Positions 52,319-59,787 of a stretch of 64,000 bases of DNA are shown here, piece after piece. Numbering within the stretch: position 1 is the stretch's first letter; every line of letters starts with the position of its first letter. The stretch is from the NCBI RefSeq assembly GCF_037023745.1, contig NZ_CP146101.1, positions 1,116,001-1,180,000 of the forward strand, given 5' to 3'. The notes under the pieces are model-generated. The model saw nothing but the letters and a program-made list of their open reading frames with translations. It ran no database searches and had not been told where the DNA came from. Source of the stretch: Streptomyces sp. SCSIO 30461 (GTDB lineage: Bacteria > Actinomycetota > Actinomycetes > Streptomycetales > Streptomycetaceae). The position numbers and the translations under genes are program-made.

Positions 52319-53092
52319 ATGTGCCGCGTCTCGCCCGTTGTAGCCGAGGTGGAATTCCCTGCGCGATTCGCCGTGGTCATCTTCGGGATGATCCAGCCGA
52401 TCATGTTCGTGGTGCTGTTCAGCTATGTGTTCGGCGGTTCCATGAACATCGGTGGCACGACCTCGCCGGCCGTCTACCGCGAGTTCCTGATGGCCGGGAT
52501 CTTCGCCCAGACCGTCACCTTCGCCACGGCGGGCGCGGGCATCGCCGACGACATGCACAAGGGCCTGATCGACCGCTTCCGCTCCCTCCCCATGGCACGT
52601 GGCGCGGTCCTCACCGGCCGCACGCTCGCCGACCTCGTCCAGACCACGCTGACCCTCGTGGTGCTCACCATCGTGGCCCTGCTGGTCGGTTGGCGGGTCC
52701 ACAACGGCATCCCCAAGGCACTCGCCGCCTTCGGGCTGCTGCTCCTGCTCGGCTACGCGTTCTCCTGGATCGGCGCGTTGATCGGTCTCTCGGTCCGCAC
52801 CCCTGAGGCGGCCACCTCGGGCGGACTGATCTGGCTGTTCCCGGTCACGTTCATCTCGAACGCGTTCGTGGACTCCAGCCAGATGACCCCCTGGCTCCGG
52901 ACGATCGCCGACTGGAACCCGTTCAGCGCCACCGTGCAGGCCTGCCGCGAGCTGTTCGGCAATCCAGGAGTCTCGCAGTCCGGCGCCTGGCCGATGGAGC
53001 ACCCGGTGTCCGCTTCGATCGTCTACTCGGTGCTGATCGTGGTGCTGTTCCGCACGCTGGCGGTGCGCAAGTACCGCTCGGCGACAGCCTGA
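52319..53092 (+). CDS. ABC-2 type transporter permease, orphan, probably 5'-truncated
   Basis: A 257-residue polytopic protein of the DrrB/ABC-2 family. Six helices are visible, with the family blocks QPIMFVVLFSYVFGGSMNIG, DRFRSLPMARGAVLTGRTLA and FVDSSQMTPWLRTIADWNPF. The normal N-terminus (about 40 residues with an amphipathic helix and RNL..R..P) is replaced by an unrelated MCRVSPVVAEVEF, and no good ribosome-binding site precedes it. The partner ATPase gene (drrA type) is missing upstream, where ilvA lies. It may be a decaying exporter that lost its ATPase and promoter. Confidence 0.65.
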   Translation: MCRVSPVVAEVEFPARFAVVIFGMIQPIMFVVLFSYVFGGSMNIGGTTSPAVYREFLMAGIFAQTVTFATAGAGIADDMHKGLIDRFRSLPMARGAVLTGRTLADLVQTTLTLVVLTIVALLVGWRVHNGIPKALAAFGLLLLLGYAFSWIGALIGLSVRTPEAATSGGLIWLFPVTFISNAFVDSSQMTPWLRTIADWNPFSATVQACRELFGNPGVSQSGAWPMEHPVSASIVYSVLIVVLFRTLAVRKYRSATA

Positions 53093-53101
53093 GGCACCGC
53101 A

Positions 53102-53148
53102 CGCAAAGGCTCCCCGCGCCCTTACCTCGGGCGCGGGGAGCCTTTGCG
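53102..53148. terminator. Bidirectional terminator between permease and greA
   Basis: Perfect 20-bp stem CGCAAAGGCTCCCCGCGCCC (53102-53121) with 53129-53148; 7-nt loop. Confidence 0.9.
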
Positions 53149-53170
53149 ATGCGCTCGCGGCGGCGGTCGC

Positions 53171-53668
53171 TCAGCTCTGGTACGGCTTGGCCTCGACGAT
53201 TCTGACCATCGCGGTCCTGCCGTTGGGCAGCTCGTACTCCGCGTCCTCGCCGACCTTCTTGCCGTTGACACCGGCGCCGAGTGGCGACTGCGGGGAATAC
53301 GTCGCGATGTCGCCGGACGCGTACTCGCGCGAGGCCAGCAGGAAGGTCTCGGTGTCGCTCTCGTCACCGTCGAAGGCGACGGTCACGACCATGCCGGGAG
53401 CCACGGTGCCGTCGTCCGCCGGGGCCTCGCCGACCTTCGCGTTCTCAAGGAGCTGGGTCAGCTGGCGCACACGGAGCTCCTGCTTTCCCTGCTCTTCCTT
53501 GGCCGCGTGGTACCCGCCGTTCTCCCGCAGGTCGCCCTCTTCGCGAGCCGCCTCGATCTTCTTGGCGATCTCGACCCGCGCGGGACCAGACAGGTACTCC
53601 AGCTCGGCCCTGAGCTGGTTGTACGCCTCCTGGGTGAGCCAGGTGACGTTCTCGCTGGTCTGGGTCAC
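53171..53668 (-). CDS. greA: Transcription elongation factor GreA
   Basis: Rescues backtracked RNA polymerase by stimulating transcript cleavage. The 165-residue protein has the N-terminal coiled coil (LTQEAYNQLRAELEYLSGPA to about residue 80) with the acidic tip EGDLRENGGYHAAKEEQ, and the C-terminal FKBP-like domain (SPQSPLGAGVNGKKVGEDAE). GTG 53668 with GAGGAG upstream is the clear start. Downstream the convergent terminator; upstream the DUF4307 gene on the same strand. Confidence 0.95.
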   Translation of the reverse strand: MTQTSENVTWLTQEAYNQLRAELEYLSGPARVEIAKKIEAAREEGDLRENGGYHAAKEEQGKQELRVRQLTQLLENAKVGEAPADDGTVAPGMVVTVAFDGDESDTETFLLASREYASGDIATYSPQSPLGAGVNGKKVGEDAEYELPNGRTAMVRIVEAKPYQS

Positions 53669-53836
53669 AGGTGCTCCTCGTAGGTACTGGGAATACAAAG
53701 CATCGCCCTACCCAGAAGCATGTGCCTTCAGGTGCGGGCGAAACCACGAGCCTAACAATCAGCGAGGGAAAGAGGGAGGACCAAAAGGCCTCAAGAATGC
53801 ATCAATGCAGGTCAGCGGAGAGCGGGGGTCGGAGTC

Positions 53837-54253
53837 TCAGTCTTTCGACCCGTTGTCGGCCGTACACCCCGTAAGCTCCGCGCTGGTCGCCCTTGCCGTA
53901 GTACGCACGGTGACCACCTCGTCGATTCGCGTACCCGGGGCGTCGAAGCGGACGTCCCTGCGGCCGACCTCGCTGCCGTCGCGGGCACGGGAACGCAGTG
54001 TGCAGTATCCCCTGGTGCCATGGGACTTCCGGACTTCGAGATGGACTTCGACCCGGTCGTCCGCGGTCACATCCCACTTGATCAGCTCGGCGCTGATCTT
54101 CTGGCCGCTGACGTAGCCGTATCCGAACCAGCCCACCATGGTGAGCAGTCCCACACCGAGCACCGCCCCCACGATCTTGAGCCCACGATCCGCGCGCTCG
54201 TCCGCCGGGCGGCCGTAGCGGCCACCGGGCACCTGCGGGCGCACCGTGGTCAT
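53837..54253 (-). CDS. DUF4307 membrane protein
   Basis: A 138-residue single-pass protein. A cytoplasmic start (MTTVRPQVPGGRYGRPADER) is followed by one helix (about 28-46) and an outer domain with strand pattern KISAELIKWDVTADDRVEVH and two cysteines (GYCTLRSRARDGSEVG; ELTGCTADN) that may form a disulphide. DUF4307 proteins are actinobacterial, unknown in function and regularly found beside mca and greA, as here. ATG 54253 has GGAGGA upstream. It diverges from mca. Confidence 0.85.
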   Translation of the reverse strand: MTTVRPQVPGGRYGRPADERADRGLKIVGAVLGVGLLTMVGWFGYGYVSGQKISAELIKWDVTADDRVEVHLEVRKSHGTRGYCTLRSRARDGSEVGRRDVRFDAPGTRIDEVVTVRTTARATSAELTGCTADNGSKD

Positions 54254-54444
54254 GGATCGTCCTCCGGATTCGGCGGGAGTCAGCGGGTGGATCAACGAAA
54301 ATCTCACAGGAGCCGGAATTTTTCCGCCCCCCGATTCCGTCACTATAGAAGCCCGTCATCCGCCTGCGACTGCCGCCCTGTGCCGAGGTCGTTGTGGGGG
54401 GCACGACAATTTCGAGGCAATACCGAGGATCCGAGGATCGAGTC

Positions 54445-55326
54445 TTGACTGAGCAGCTGCGACTGATGGCCGTTCACGCGCACCCCGACGACGAGTCGAG
54501 CAAGGGCGCGGCGACGATGGCCAAGTATGTGTCCGAGGGGGTGGACGTGCTGGTCGTCACCTGCACGGGGGGCGAGCGCGGCTCCATCCTCAATCCGAAG
54601 CTCCAGGGCGACAAGTACATCGAGGAGAACATCCACGAGGTGCGTCGCAAGGAGATGGACGAGGCCCGCGAGATCCTCGGTGTGAAGCAGGAGTGGCTCG
54701 GCTTCGTCGACTCCGGCCTTCCGGAGGGCGACCCGCTGCCTCCGCTGCCGGACGGTTGCTTCGCCCTGGAGGACGTCGACAAGGCTGCGGGTGAGCTGGT
54801 GCGCAAGATCCGCGCCTTCCGCCCGCAGGTCATCACGACGTATGACGAGAACGGCGGCTACCCGCACCCCGACCACATCATGACCCACAAGATCACCATG
54901 GTGGCCTTCGACGGCGCGGCGGACACCGAGAAGTACCCGGAGTCCGAGTACGGCGACGCCTTCCAGCCCCAGAAGCTCTACTACAACCAGGGCTTCAACC
55001 GTCCGCGGACGGTGGCCCTGCACGAGGCGCTCATCGCGCGCGGCATGGAGTCCCCGTACGGGGAGTGGCTGGAGCGCTGGAAGGAGTTCCAGCGCGCCGA
55101 GCGGACGCTGACCACGTACGTCCCGTGCGCCGACTTCTTCGAGACCCGGGACAGGGCACTGATCGCCCACGCGACGCAGATCGACCCGGAGGGCGGCTGG
55201 TTCCGGGTGCCCATGGAGATCCAGACGGAGATCTGGCCCACGGAGGAGTACGAGCTCGCCAAGTCTTGGGTCGATACCTCCCTCCCCGAGAGCGACCTCT
55301 TCGCGGGCATCCGCGACAATGCCTGA
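54445..55326 (+). CDS. mca: Mycothiol S-conjugate amidase
   Basis: Zinc amidase that cleaves mycothiol S-conjugates of toxins and antibiotics so the mercapturic acid can be exported. The 293-residue protein belongs to the LmbE/PIG-L fold: the zinc motif HAHPDDE (11-17), TYDENGGYPHPDHI with the third zinc His, and the Tyr/His pocket. Start is TTG 54445 with GAGGATCGAG upstream, giving the same length as S. coelicolor Mca; the frame is open to 54394, but that part is not conserved-looking. Followed directly by a small membrane protein gene. Confidence 0.93.
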   Translation: MTEQLRLMAVHAHPDDESSKGAATMAKYVSEGVDVLVVTCTGGERGSILNPKLQGDKYIEENIHEVRRKEMDEAREILGVKQEWLGFVDSGLPEGDPLPPLPDGCFALEDVDKAAGELVRKIRAFRPQVITTYDENGGYPHPDHIMTHKITMVAFDGAADTEKYPESEYGDAFQPQKLYYNQGFNRPRTVALHEALIARGMESPYGEWLERWKEFQRAERTLTTYVPCADFFETRDRALIAHATQIDPEGGWFRVPMEIQTEIWPTEEYELAKSWVDTSLPESDLFAGIRDNA

Positions 55327-55327
55327 C

Positions 55328-55564
55328 ATGAGTGCTAGCGCAAACCTCGCCCTGACGCACCTCGCCCCGCTCGCGGCGCAGGAGCTGGACAAGAACAAGG
55401 TGACCCCGGGCGTCCTCGGCTTCATCGTCTTCGCCGCACTCGCGGTGGGCGTGTGGATGCTGATGAAGTCCATGAACCGCCACCTGGGCCGCGTGAACTT
55501 CGACAAGCCGTCGGCGACCGCCTCGGAAGCCGCGGCCGGCCCCGGTGGCGGCTCCAAGGATTAG
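55328..55564 (+). CDS. Small single-pass membrane protein downstream of mca
   Basis: A 78-residue protein: a short outer or cytoplasmic segment (MSASANLALTHLAPLAAQEL), a hydrophobic helix (about 31-48, VLGFIVFAALAVGVWMLM) and a polar C-terminus. It starts 1 bp after the mca stop (or at ATG 55319, overlapping it), so the two are co-translated. Its TAG stop coincides with the terminal TAG of the MITE-like repeat that follows. Such a gene follows mca in many Streptomyces, with no known role. Confidence 0.75.
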   Translation: MSASANLALTHLAPLAAQELDKNKVTPGVLGFIVFAALAVGVWMLMKSMNRHLGRVNFDKPSATASEAAAGPGGGSKD

Positions 55565-55740
55565 TGCGTGTTGCGAAGTCCCTCCTGACCCGCGACGCCT
55601 GGCACGCACGCTCGCTGCGTTGTCGGAGTCATCCACGTACGTCCAGTACGAGGATGATCCTCCGCCTTGCGATCGCACGCACCAGACGCCGCAGGCCCCG
55701 CCCTGCGGGCGGACGGAGCTACTTTCGCAGCACGCCCTAG
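55561..55740. mobile_element. 180-bp MITE-like repeat with terminal inverted repeats
   Basis: Left end TTAGTGCGTGTTGCGAAGT (55561-55579) and right end ACTTTCGCAGCACGCCCTAG (55721-55740) are inverted copies with two substitutions and one indel. The interior holds a self-complementary GAGGATGATCCTC-type segment and no gene. A related single end lies at 45674-45713. I recall similar intergenic sequences in several Streptomyces genomes. The 301-bp gene-free gap 55565-55865 holds only this and the hairpin at 55803-55830. Confidence 0.65.
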
Positions 55741-55802
55741 CCCCGCGGGGCCGCCGCACTGCCTGGGTGCTCGGGGAATGCCGGGGTGCTCGGGAATCCC
55801 GA

Positions 55803-55830
55803 AGCGCCGCCACCTCAGGGTGGCGGCGCT
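55803..55830. terminator. Terminator downstream of the STAND gene
   Basis: Perfect 12-bp stem AGCGCCGCCACC (55803-55814) with 55819-55830; loop TCAG. It serves the minus-strand gene ending at 55866 or both directions. Confidence 0.7.
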
Positions 55831-55865
55831 CGGGCGGGTGCCGAGGGCGCGGGCGCCCCTCGCGG

Positions 55866-58800
55866 TCAGCCGGTGGGTACGCCCATCACCTCCCGCGCGT
55901 GCCGGTCCGGCACCATCCCCAGGGACCAGGCCTGCCAGCCCTCCTCCAGACGCACCCCGCGCTCCAGGACGAGGGCGAAGGCATCCAGGAAGTCCTCCAG
56001 CTTCGGGTCGCGGCTCGGGTGCGGTTCGGTGCGGAGCTCGGTTCGGAGGGTGGACAGCTCCTCCTGGGCGACGACCGTGCCGACCTCCACCCCGCCCGCC
56101 GATGCGTACGGGAGTAGCGTGCCGCGAAGGAAGCGGGCCCAGGCGTCGCCGCGGCGGTCGCCGCACGAGGCGAACAGGGCGATCGCCTCGTCGCAGAGGC
56201 CGAGGGCCTGGACCGGCCGGTCGTTGCCGGCGTCGATGACTGCCAGTTCGAGGCACGTCCACGCCTCGCCGTGGGCCACGCCGATACGGCGGAAGTCGGC
56301 GCGCGCGTCGACCAGGAGCTGACGGGCGAAGCCGGAGTTGCGTAGGTTGCCCGTGCGCGCGGCGCGCTGGTCGCGGGTGGCGCGGCCGGAGTGGTGTCGG
56401 GCGCAGGCCAGCCCGTACACGTCGCGCATCCGCGAGAACATCGTGCGGGCCCGCTCCAGTTCGCGTACCGCCTGGTCGCGGTCGCCCTGCTCCTCGAGTG
56501 ACTGGCCCAGGTAGTACAGCGTCCACGCCTCGCCGCGCGCGTCCTCGTTGTCGCGGTGCCGGGACACCGCCTGCCGCAACTGCTCGACGGCGGGCGTCGG
56601 ATCGCCGTCCACCAGTCGGGCGCGGGCGAGCTGGGTCAGCGCCCAGGCCTCGCCGCGGTCGTCCTGGGTGCGGCCGTAGAGCCCGAGGGCCTCCCGCAGC
56701 TCCGACTCGGCCCGTGGGACGTCGCCCGTCCGCAGGTACACCTGCCCCCGCTGGTAGTGGGTCCAGGCCTCACCGTGCAGGGATTCGCCGCCCCGGTGCA
56801 GTGCCAGCGCGGTGGACAGCAGGGTCAGCGCCTCCGCGAGGTCGGCCCGGTCCCGTTCCACCGCGGCGAGGGCGTGCAGCGTCCAGGCACGGTCGGCGGA
56901 CAGTGAGTCGGACGCCTGGAGTTCGAGCGCCTCGCGCAGCTTCGCCGCGGCCTCGCCGAGGTTGCCCTGGTGGTGCAGGGTGATACCGAGCGAGCACAGG
57001 GCCCTGGCCGCGCCGGCGTCATGGTGCGCCTCGCGGTAGAGGTCCACCACCGACGTCAGGGTGGTGCGTGCCTTGTCCAGCTCGCCGAGCTGGCGGGCGG
57101 CGATACCCGTACGCCACTGGACCGAGCGGATCAGCAGCCCCTGGTCGACCGCCTGGGTCAGTTCGCTGATCTCACCGAGGCGGTAGAGGTCGCCCCGCAG
57201 CAGGCAGTAGTCGCACAGAGCGCCGAGCAGGTTGAGCACGGCCTGCTGGTCGATGCCCTCCGCGTGCCGCAGTGCCGCCGTGATGAAGCTGGACTCGTCG
57301 TCCAGCCAGCGCAGCGCCGCCTCCAACGAGGAGAAGCCGTGGCCGTCGAAGTGGTCGGCGCGGGTCGACGTCTTGCCGTCGACCAGCCGGATCACCGAGT
57401 CCGCGAGCTCCGCGTAACCGATGATCAGCCGTTCCTGCGCGGCGGTGCGCTCCGTCAGTTCCTCCTCGTCCAGCAGACGTGCGTGGGCGAAGGCCCGGAC
57501 TGCGTCGTGCAATCGGTAGCGCTCGCCGCGTACATGGTCCAGCAGCCCCGCCCTGGCGAGCGCCGACAACTGCCGCCGGCCCTCCGTCTCGTCCGTGCCC
57601 AGCAGGGCCGCGGCCGCGGCGGCGCCGAGCGAGGTACGCCCCGCAAGCGACAGCCGCCGCAGCAGCCGGCGTGCCTGCTCGCTCTGGTCGGTGTAGCGCA
57701 GCCGCAGCGCCCGCTCGACGGGGCCTGCCGGGCCGCCGTACGCGGACAGCGCGGCGGCCAGGTCCCGCATCGAGCGCGTCCCGAGCGAGGATCCGGCCGC
57801 ACGCAGCGCGAGCGGCAGCCCGCCGCACAACTCCCTCACCGAATCGCAGGACTGGGTGTCGTACGGCTCGTCCTGAATCCGCTGCGGCGGCCCTTCCGGC
57901 CCTTCCACCGGTCCCGACCGCGCCTCCTGCGGCTTTCCGGTGGACCATGCCAGCAGCTCCTCGGCACCCGCCGGGTCCAGGGGCTCCACCGCCAGCCGGT
58001 GCACCCACGCCGTGTCCTCGTCCCCGAGGTCGGACGGCTCGAAGGGCCGACGGGACGTCACCAGCACCAGCGAGTCGGAGCGTTCCGGCACCAACGTCCG
58101 GATCTGGGCGGGATCGCTCGCGTCGTCCAGTACGACGGTGACCGGAAGGCCGGTCAGATGCTGGTGGTACAACTCGCTCAGCCGCCGTACCTGCTGCTCG
58201 GGAGACGACGACCGCTCCCGGAACAGCAACTGCTCGCGCGGGGCGCCCAGCCGGTTCAGCAGGTGCAGCAGCGCGTCGCGGGTGGGCAGGGGCTGCTCGG
58301 AGCCTGCCGGGTCACCACGCAGGTCGACCACGCACGCGCCGCGGAACTGGTCCTTCAGCTCATGCGCGGCGCGCACCGCGAGTGTGGTGCGGCCCGAGCC
58401 CGGTTCGCCGTGCAGAACGACGACCGTCGGCTTCGTCTCCGTGGCCGCGCGTGCGGCGTGCACCCACTGGGCGATCCGTGTGATCGCCTCGCGCCGTCCC
58501 GTGAACGGCCCGTCCGGGGCGGGCAGGTGCCCGAAGGACTGCTCCAGCACACTGCGTCTGCGGGCCGCCTGGCTGCGGTCGCCGCCGCGGAGCACCGGAC
58601 CGCCGGACCGCGCCGCGCCGGAGGCTGCGGCCATGCTCGCGACCGCGCCCCCGCCTGCCGCTGTCCGCGTCGCTCCGTTCTCCGTGAGGGAGCCCTGCCG
58701 GGAGCCTTGCCTGGTGCCTTGTCTGGCAGCGGATGCCGTCAGCAGACGCTGCTGGTCGATGAACGGGCGGATGCCCCGTACCTCCAGCGCCGTCAGCCAT

Positions 58801-59258
58801 GCGAGGCGCAGCTGTTCGACCCCGCCCGGCTGAGCCAGCGCCCCGGCCCTGCGGTGTGCGGCGGGCCAGTGCGACGCGGTCACCTTGGCCACGGTCGTGG
58901 CGGCGCCGACGACGGCGACGACGGCCCCGGCGCCGATGGCCGTGCCCGTGGTGGTGCCGAGCGCCATGTCCGCGCCGATGGCAGCGACCGACCCAACGGC
59001 GGTGACCAGCAGCGGAGTCGAGACGTTCCGGCGCCGGAAGCCCGCCGACAGGGACTGTCGGCTCGCCTCGGCCGCTTCGACGGCACCGGCGTAGGCGGCG
59101 TACTCCTCCCGAGCCGCTTCCGCCGCCATCGTCTCCAGCGCTGTCCGCCCACGTGCCAGCAGCGCGGCTGGGTCGGCGCGCCCACCCGAGCGGCGTACCT
59201 CCTCGTCGACCGCGCGTATCAACAGCCGTTCGGCTTCCGCTCGATGGCTGTCCCGCAT
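55866..59258 (-). CDS. Membrane STAND NTPase with TPR repeats
   Basis: An 1130-residue signal-transduction protein. Residues 1-75 are helical and charged, and two hydrophobic helices lie at about 82-100 and 105-123. A disordered Gly/Ala/Arg-rich linker covers about 175-235. The NB-ARC NTPase core has Walker A GEPGSGRTT (284-292), Walker B-like LPVTVVLDDASD, LVTSRRPF and the GGLPLAL motif. A winged-helix part is followed by about 450 residues of TPR units from about 680 (for example AWTHYQRGQVYLRTGDVPRA, AWALTQLARARLVDG, AWTLYYLGQSLEEQGDRDQA). It resembles AfsR-type STAND proteins but lacks their SARP DNA-binding domain and is membrane-attached. It probably senses a ligand by the TPRs; output unknown. 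ATG 59258. Confidence 0.82.
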   Translation of the reverse strand: MRDSHRAEAERLLIRAVDEEVRRSGGRADPAALLARGRTALETMAAEAAREEYAAYAGAVEAAEASRQSLSAGFRRRNVSTPLLVTAVGSVAAIGADMALGTTTGTAIGAGAVVAVVGAATTVAKVTASHWPAAHRRAGALAQPGGVEQLRLAWLTALEVRGIRPFIDQQRLLTASAARQGTRQGSRQGSLTENGATRTAAGGGAVASMAAASGAARSGGPVLRGGDRSQAARRRSVLEQSFGHLPAPDGPFTGRREAITRIAQWVHAARAATETKPTVVVLHGEPGSGRTTLAVRAAHELKDQFRGACVVDLRGDPAGSEQPLPTRDALLHLLNRLGAPREQLLFRERSSSPEQQVRRLSELYHQHLTGLPVTVVLDDASDPAQIRTLVPERSDSLVLVTSRRPFEPSDLGDEDTAWVHRLAVEPLDPAGAEELLAWSTGKPQEARSGPVEGPEGPPQRIQDEPYDTQSCDSVRELCGGLPLALRAAGSSLGTRSMRDLAAALSAYGGPAGPVERALRLRYTDQSEQARRLLRRLSLAGRTSLGAAAAAALLGTDETEGRRQLSALARAGLLDHVRGERYRLHDAVRAFAHARLLDEEELTERTAAQERLIIGYAELADSVIRLVDGKTSTRADHFDGHGFSSLEAALRWLDDESSFITAALRHAEGIDQQAVLNLLGALCDYCLLRGDLYRLGEISELTQAVDQGLLIRSVQWRTGIAARQLGELDKARTTLTSVVDLYREAHHDAGAARALCSLGITLHHQGNLGEAAAKLREALELQASDSLSADRAWTLHALAAVERDRADLAEALTLLSTALALHRGGESLHGEAWTHYQRGQVYLRTGDVPRAESELREALGLYGRTQDDRGEAWALTQLARARLVDGDPTPAVEQLRQAVSRHRDNEDARGEAWTLYYLGQSLEEQGDRDQAVRELERARTMFSRMRDVYGLACARHHSGRATRDQRAARTGNLRNSGFARQLLVDARADFRRIGVAHGEAWTCLELAVIDAGNDRPVQALGLCDEAIALFASCGDRRGDAWARFLRGTLLPYASAGGVEVGTVVAQEELSTLRTELRTEPHPSRDPKLEDFLDAFALVLERGVRLEEGWQAWSLGMVPDRHAREVMGVPTG

Positions 59259-59600
59259 ATGGGTCCCCCTCCGAGAGATTCCGGTTGTGACGTCAAGTGT
59301 CCTGCGTGACGCGCGTTGGCGCGAGGGAGTCCATGACCCCTACGCATCACCCGATAAGAGGAGGTTTGTCCTGATCTGCGGTGGGCACTTGATCCATACC
59401 GGAGAAATATCCGGAACGAACGAAGAGCCGGATGGACCGAGCAGGAAGGAACCCCCTGTAGGCAGGACCTTCAGCCGCTGCGGATCGCCGGAGGCATCAG
59501 GGAGCGCAGAGGCACCAGAGACGCCGGGGAACCGGAAGGAGCGAGCGGAATCCGAGGAGGCCAATGACGTACTGACAACGGTGAATCTCGGGGAAGCGGG

Positions 59601-59630
59601 AGCGGGGAGAGACACGGGTCTCTCCCCGCT
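59601..59630. terminator. Strong hairpin upstream of the ram-type promoter
   Basis: Perfect 13-bp stem AGCGGGGAGAGAC (59601-59613) with 59618-59630; loop ACGG. No gene reads into it on the plus strand, so it may insulate the operon or belong to an unrecognised transcript. Confidence 0.6.
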
Positions 59631-59714
59631 CCGCTCTTTGCAGGCCATTTCGGGCGCCTTTCGAATTCCGCTGCGGCTACCGGAAGCTACTCGTGCGTTC
59701 CTCACAGGTGCTTG

Positions 59715-59754
59715 ATGACAGCAGTGACTGTCGACGCCCTCCGCCCCATGACAG
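59715..59754 (+). promoter_or_regulatory. Direct repeats, candidate RamR/AmfR-binding region
   Basis: ATGACAG occurs at 59715-59721 and 59748-59754, 33 bp (three helical turns) apart, with a related GTGACTG at 59724-59730 between. RamR is known to bind repeated sites in the ramC promoter of S. coelicolor. I infer the role here from position. Confidence 0.4.
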
Positions 59755-59787
59755 TTTTATTGCAGTCCACCGGGCCGAAGGAGCGAG

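Larger units (their letters stand above)
59259..59787. other. 529-bp intergenic region upstream of the lanthipeptide synthetase
   Basis: I see no credible gene: a 142-codon frame at 59287-59715 is low-complexity and contains a strong hairpin. The region should hold the promoters of the STAND gene and of the ram-type operon. A T-rich stretch (GTTTTATTG, from 59754) lies 34 nt before the synthetase start. Confidence 0.6.

Noticed and set aside
59287..59715. 142-codon frame upstream of ramC
   Set aside because: Low-complexity, no family resemblance, crosses a strong hairpin and the likely promoter.
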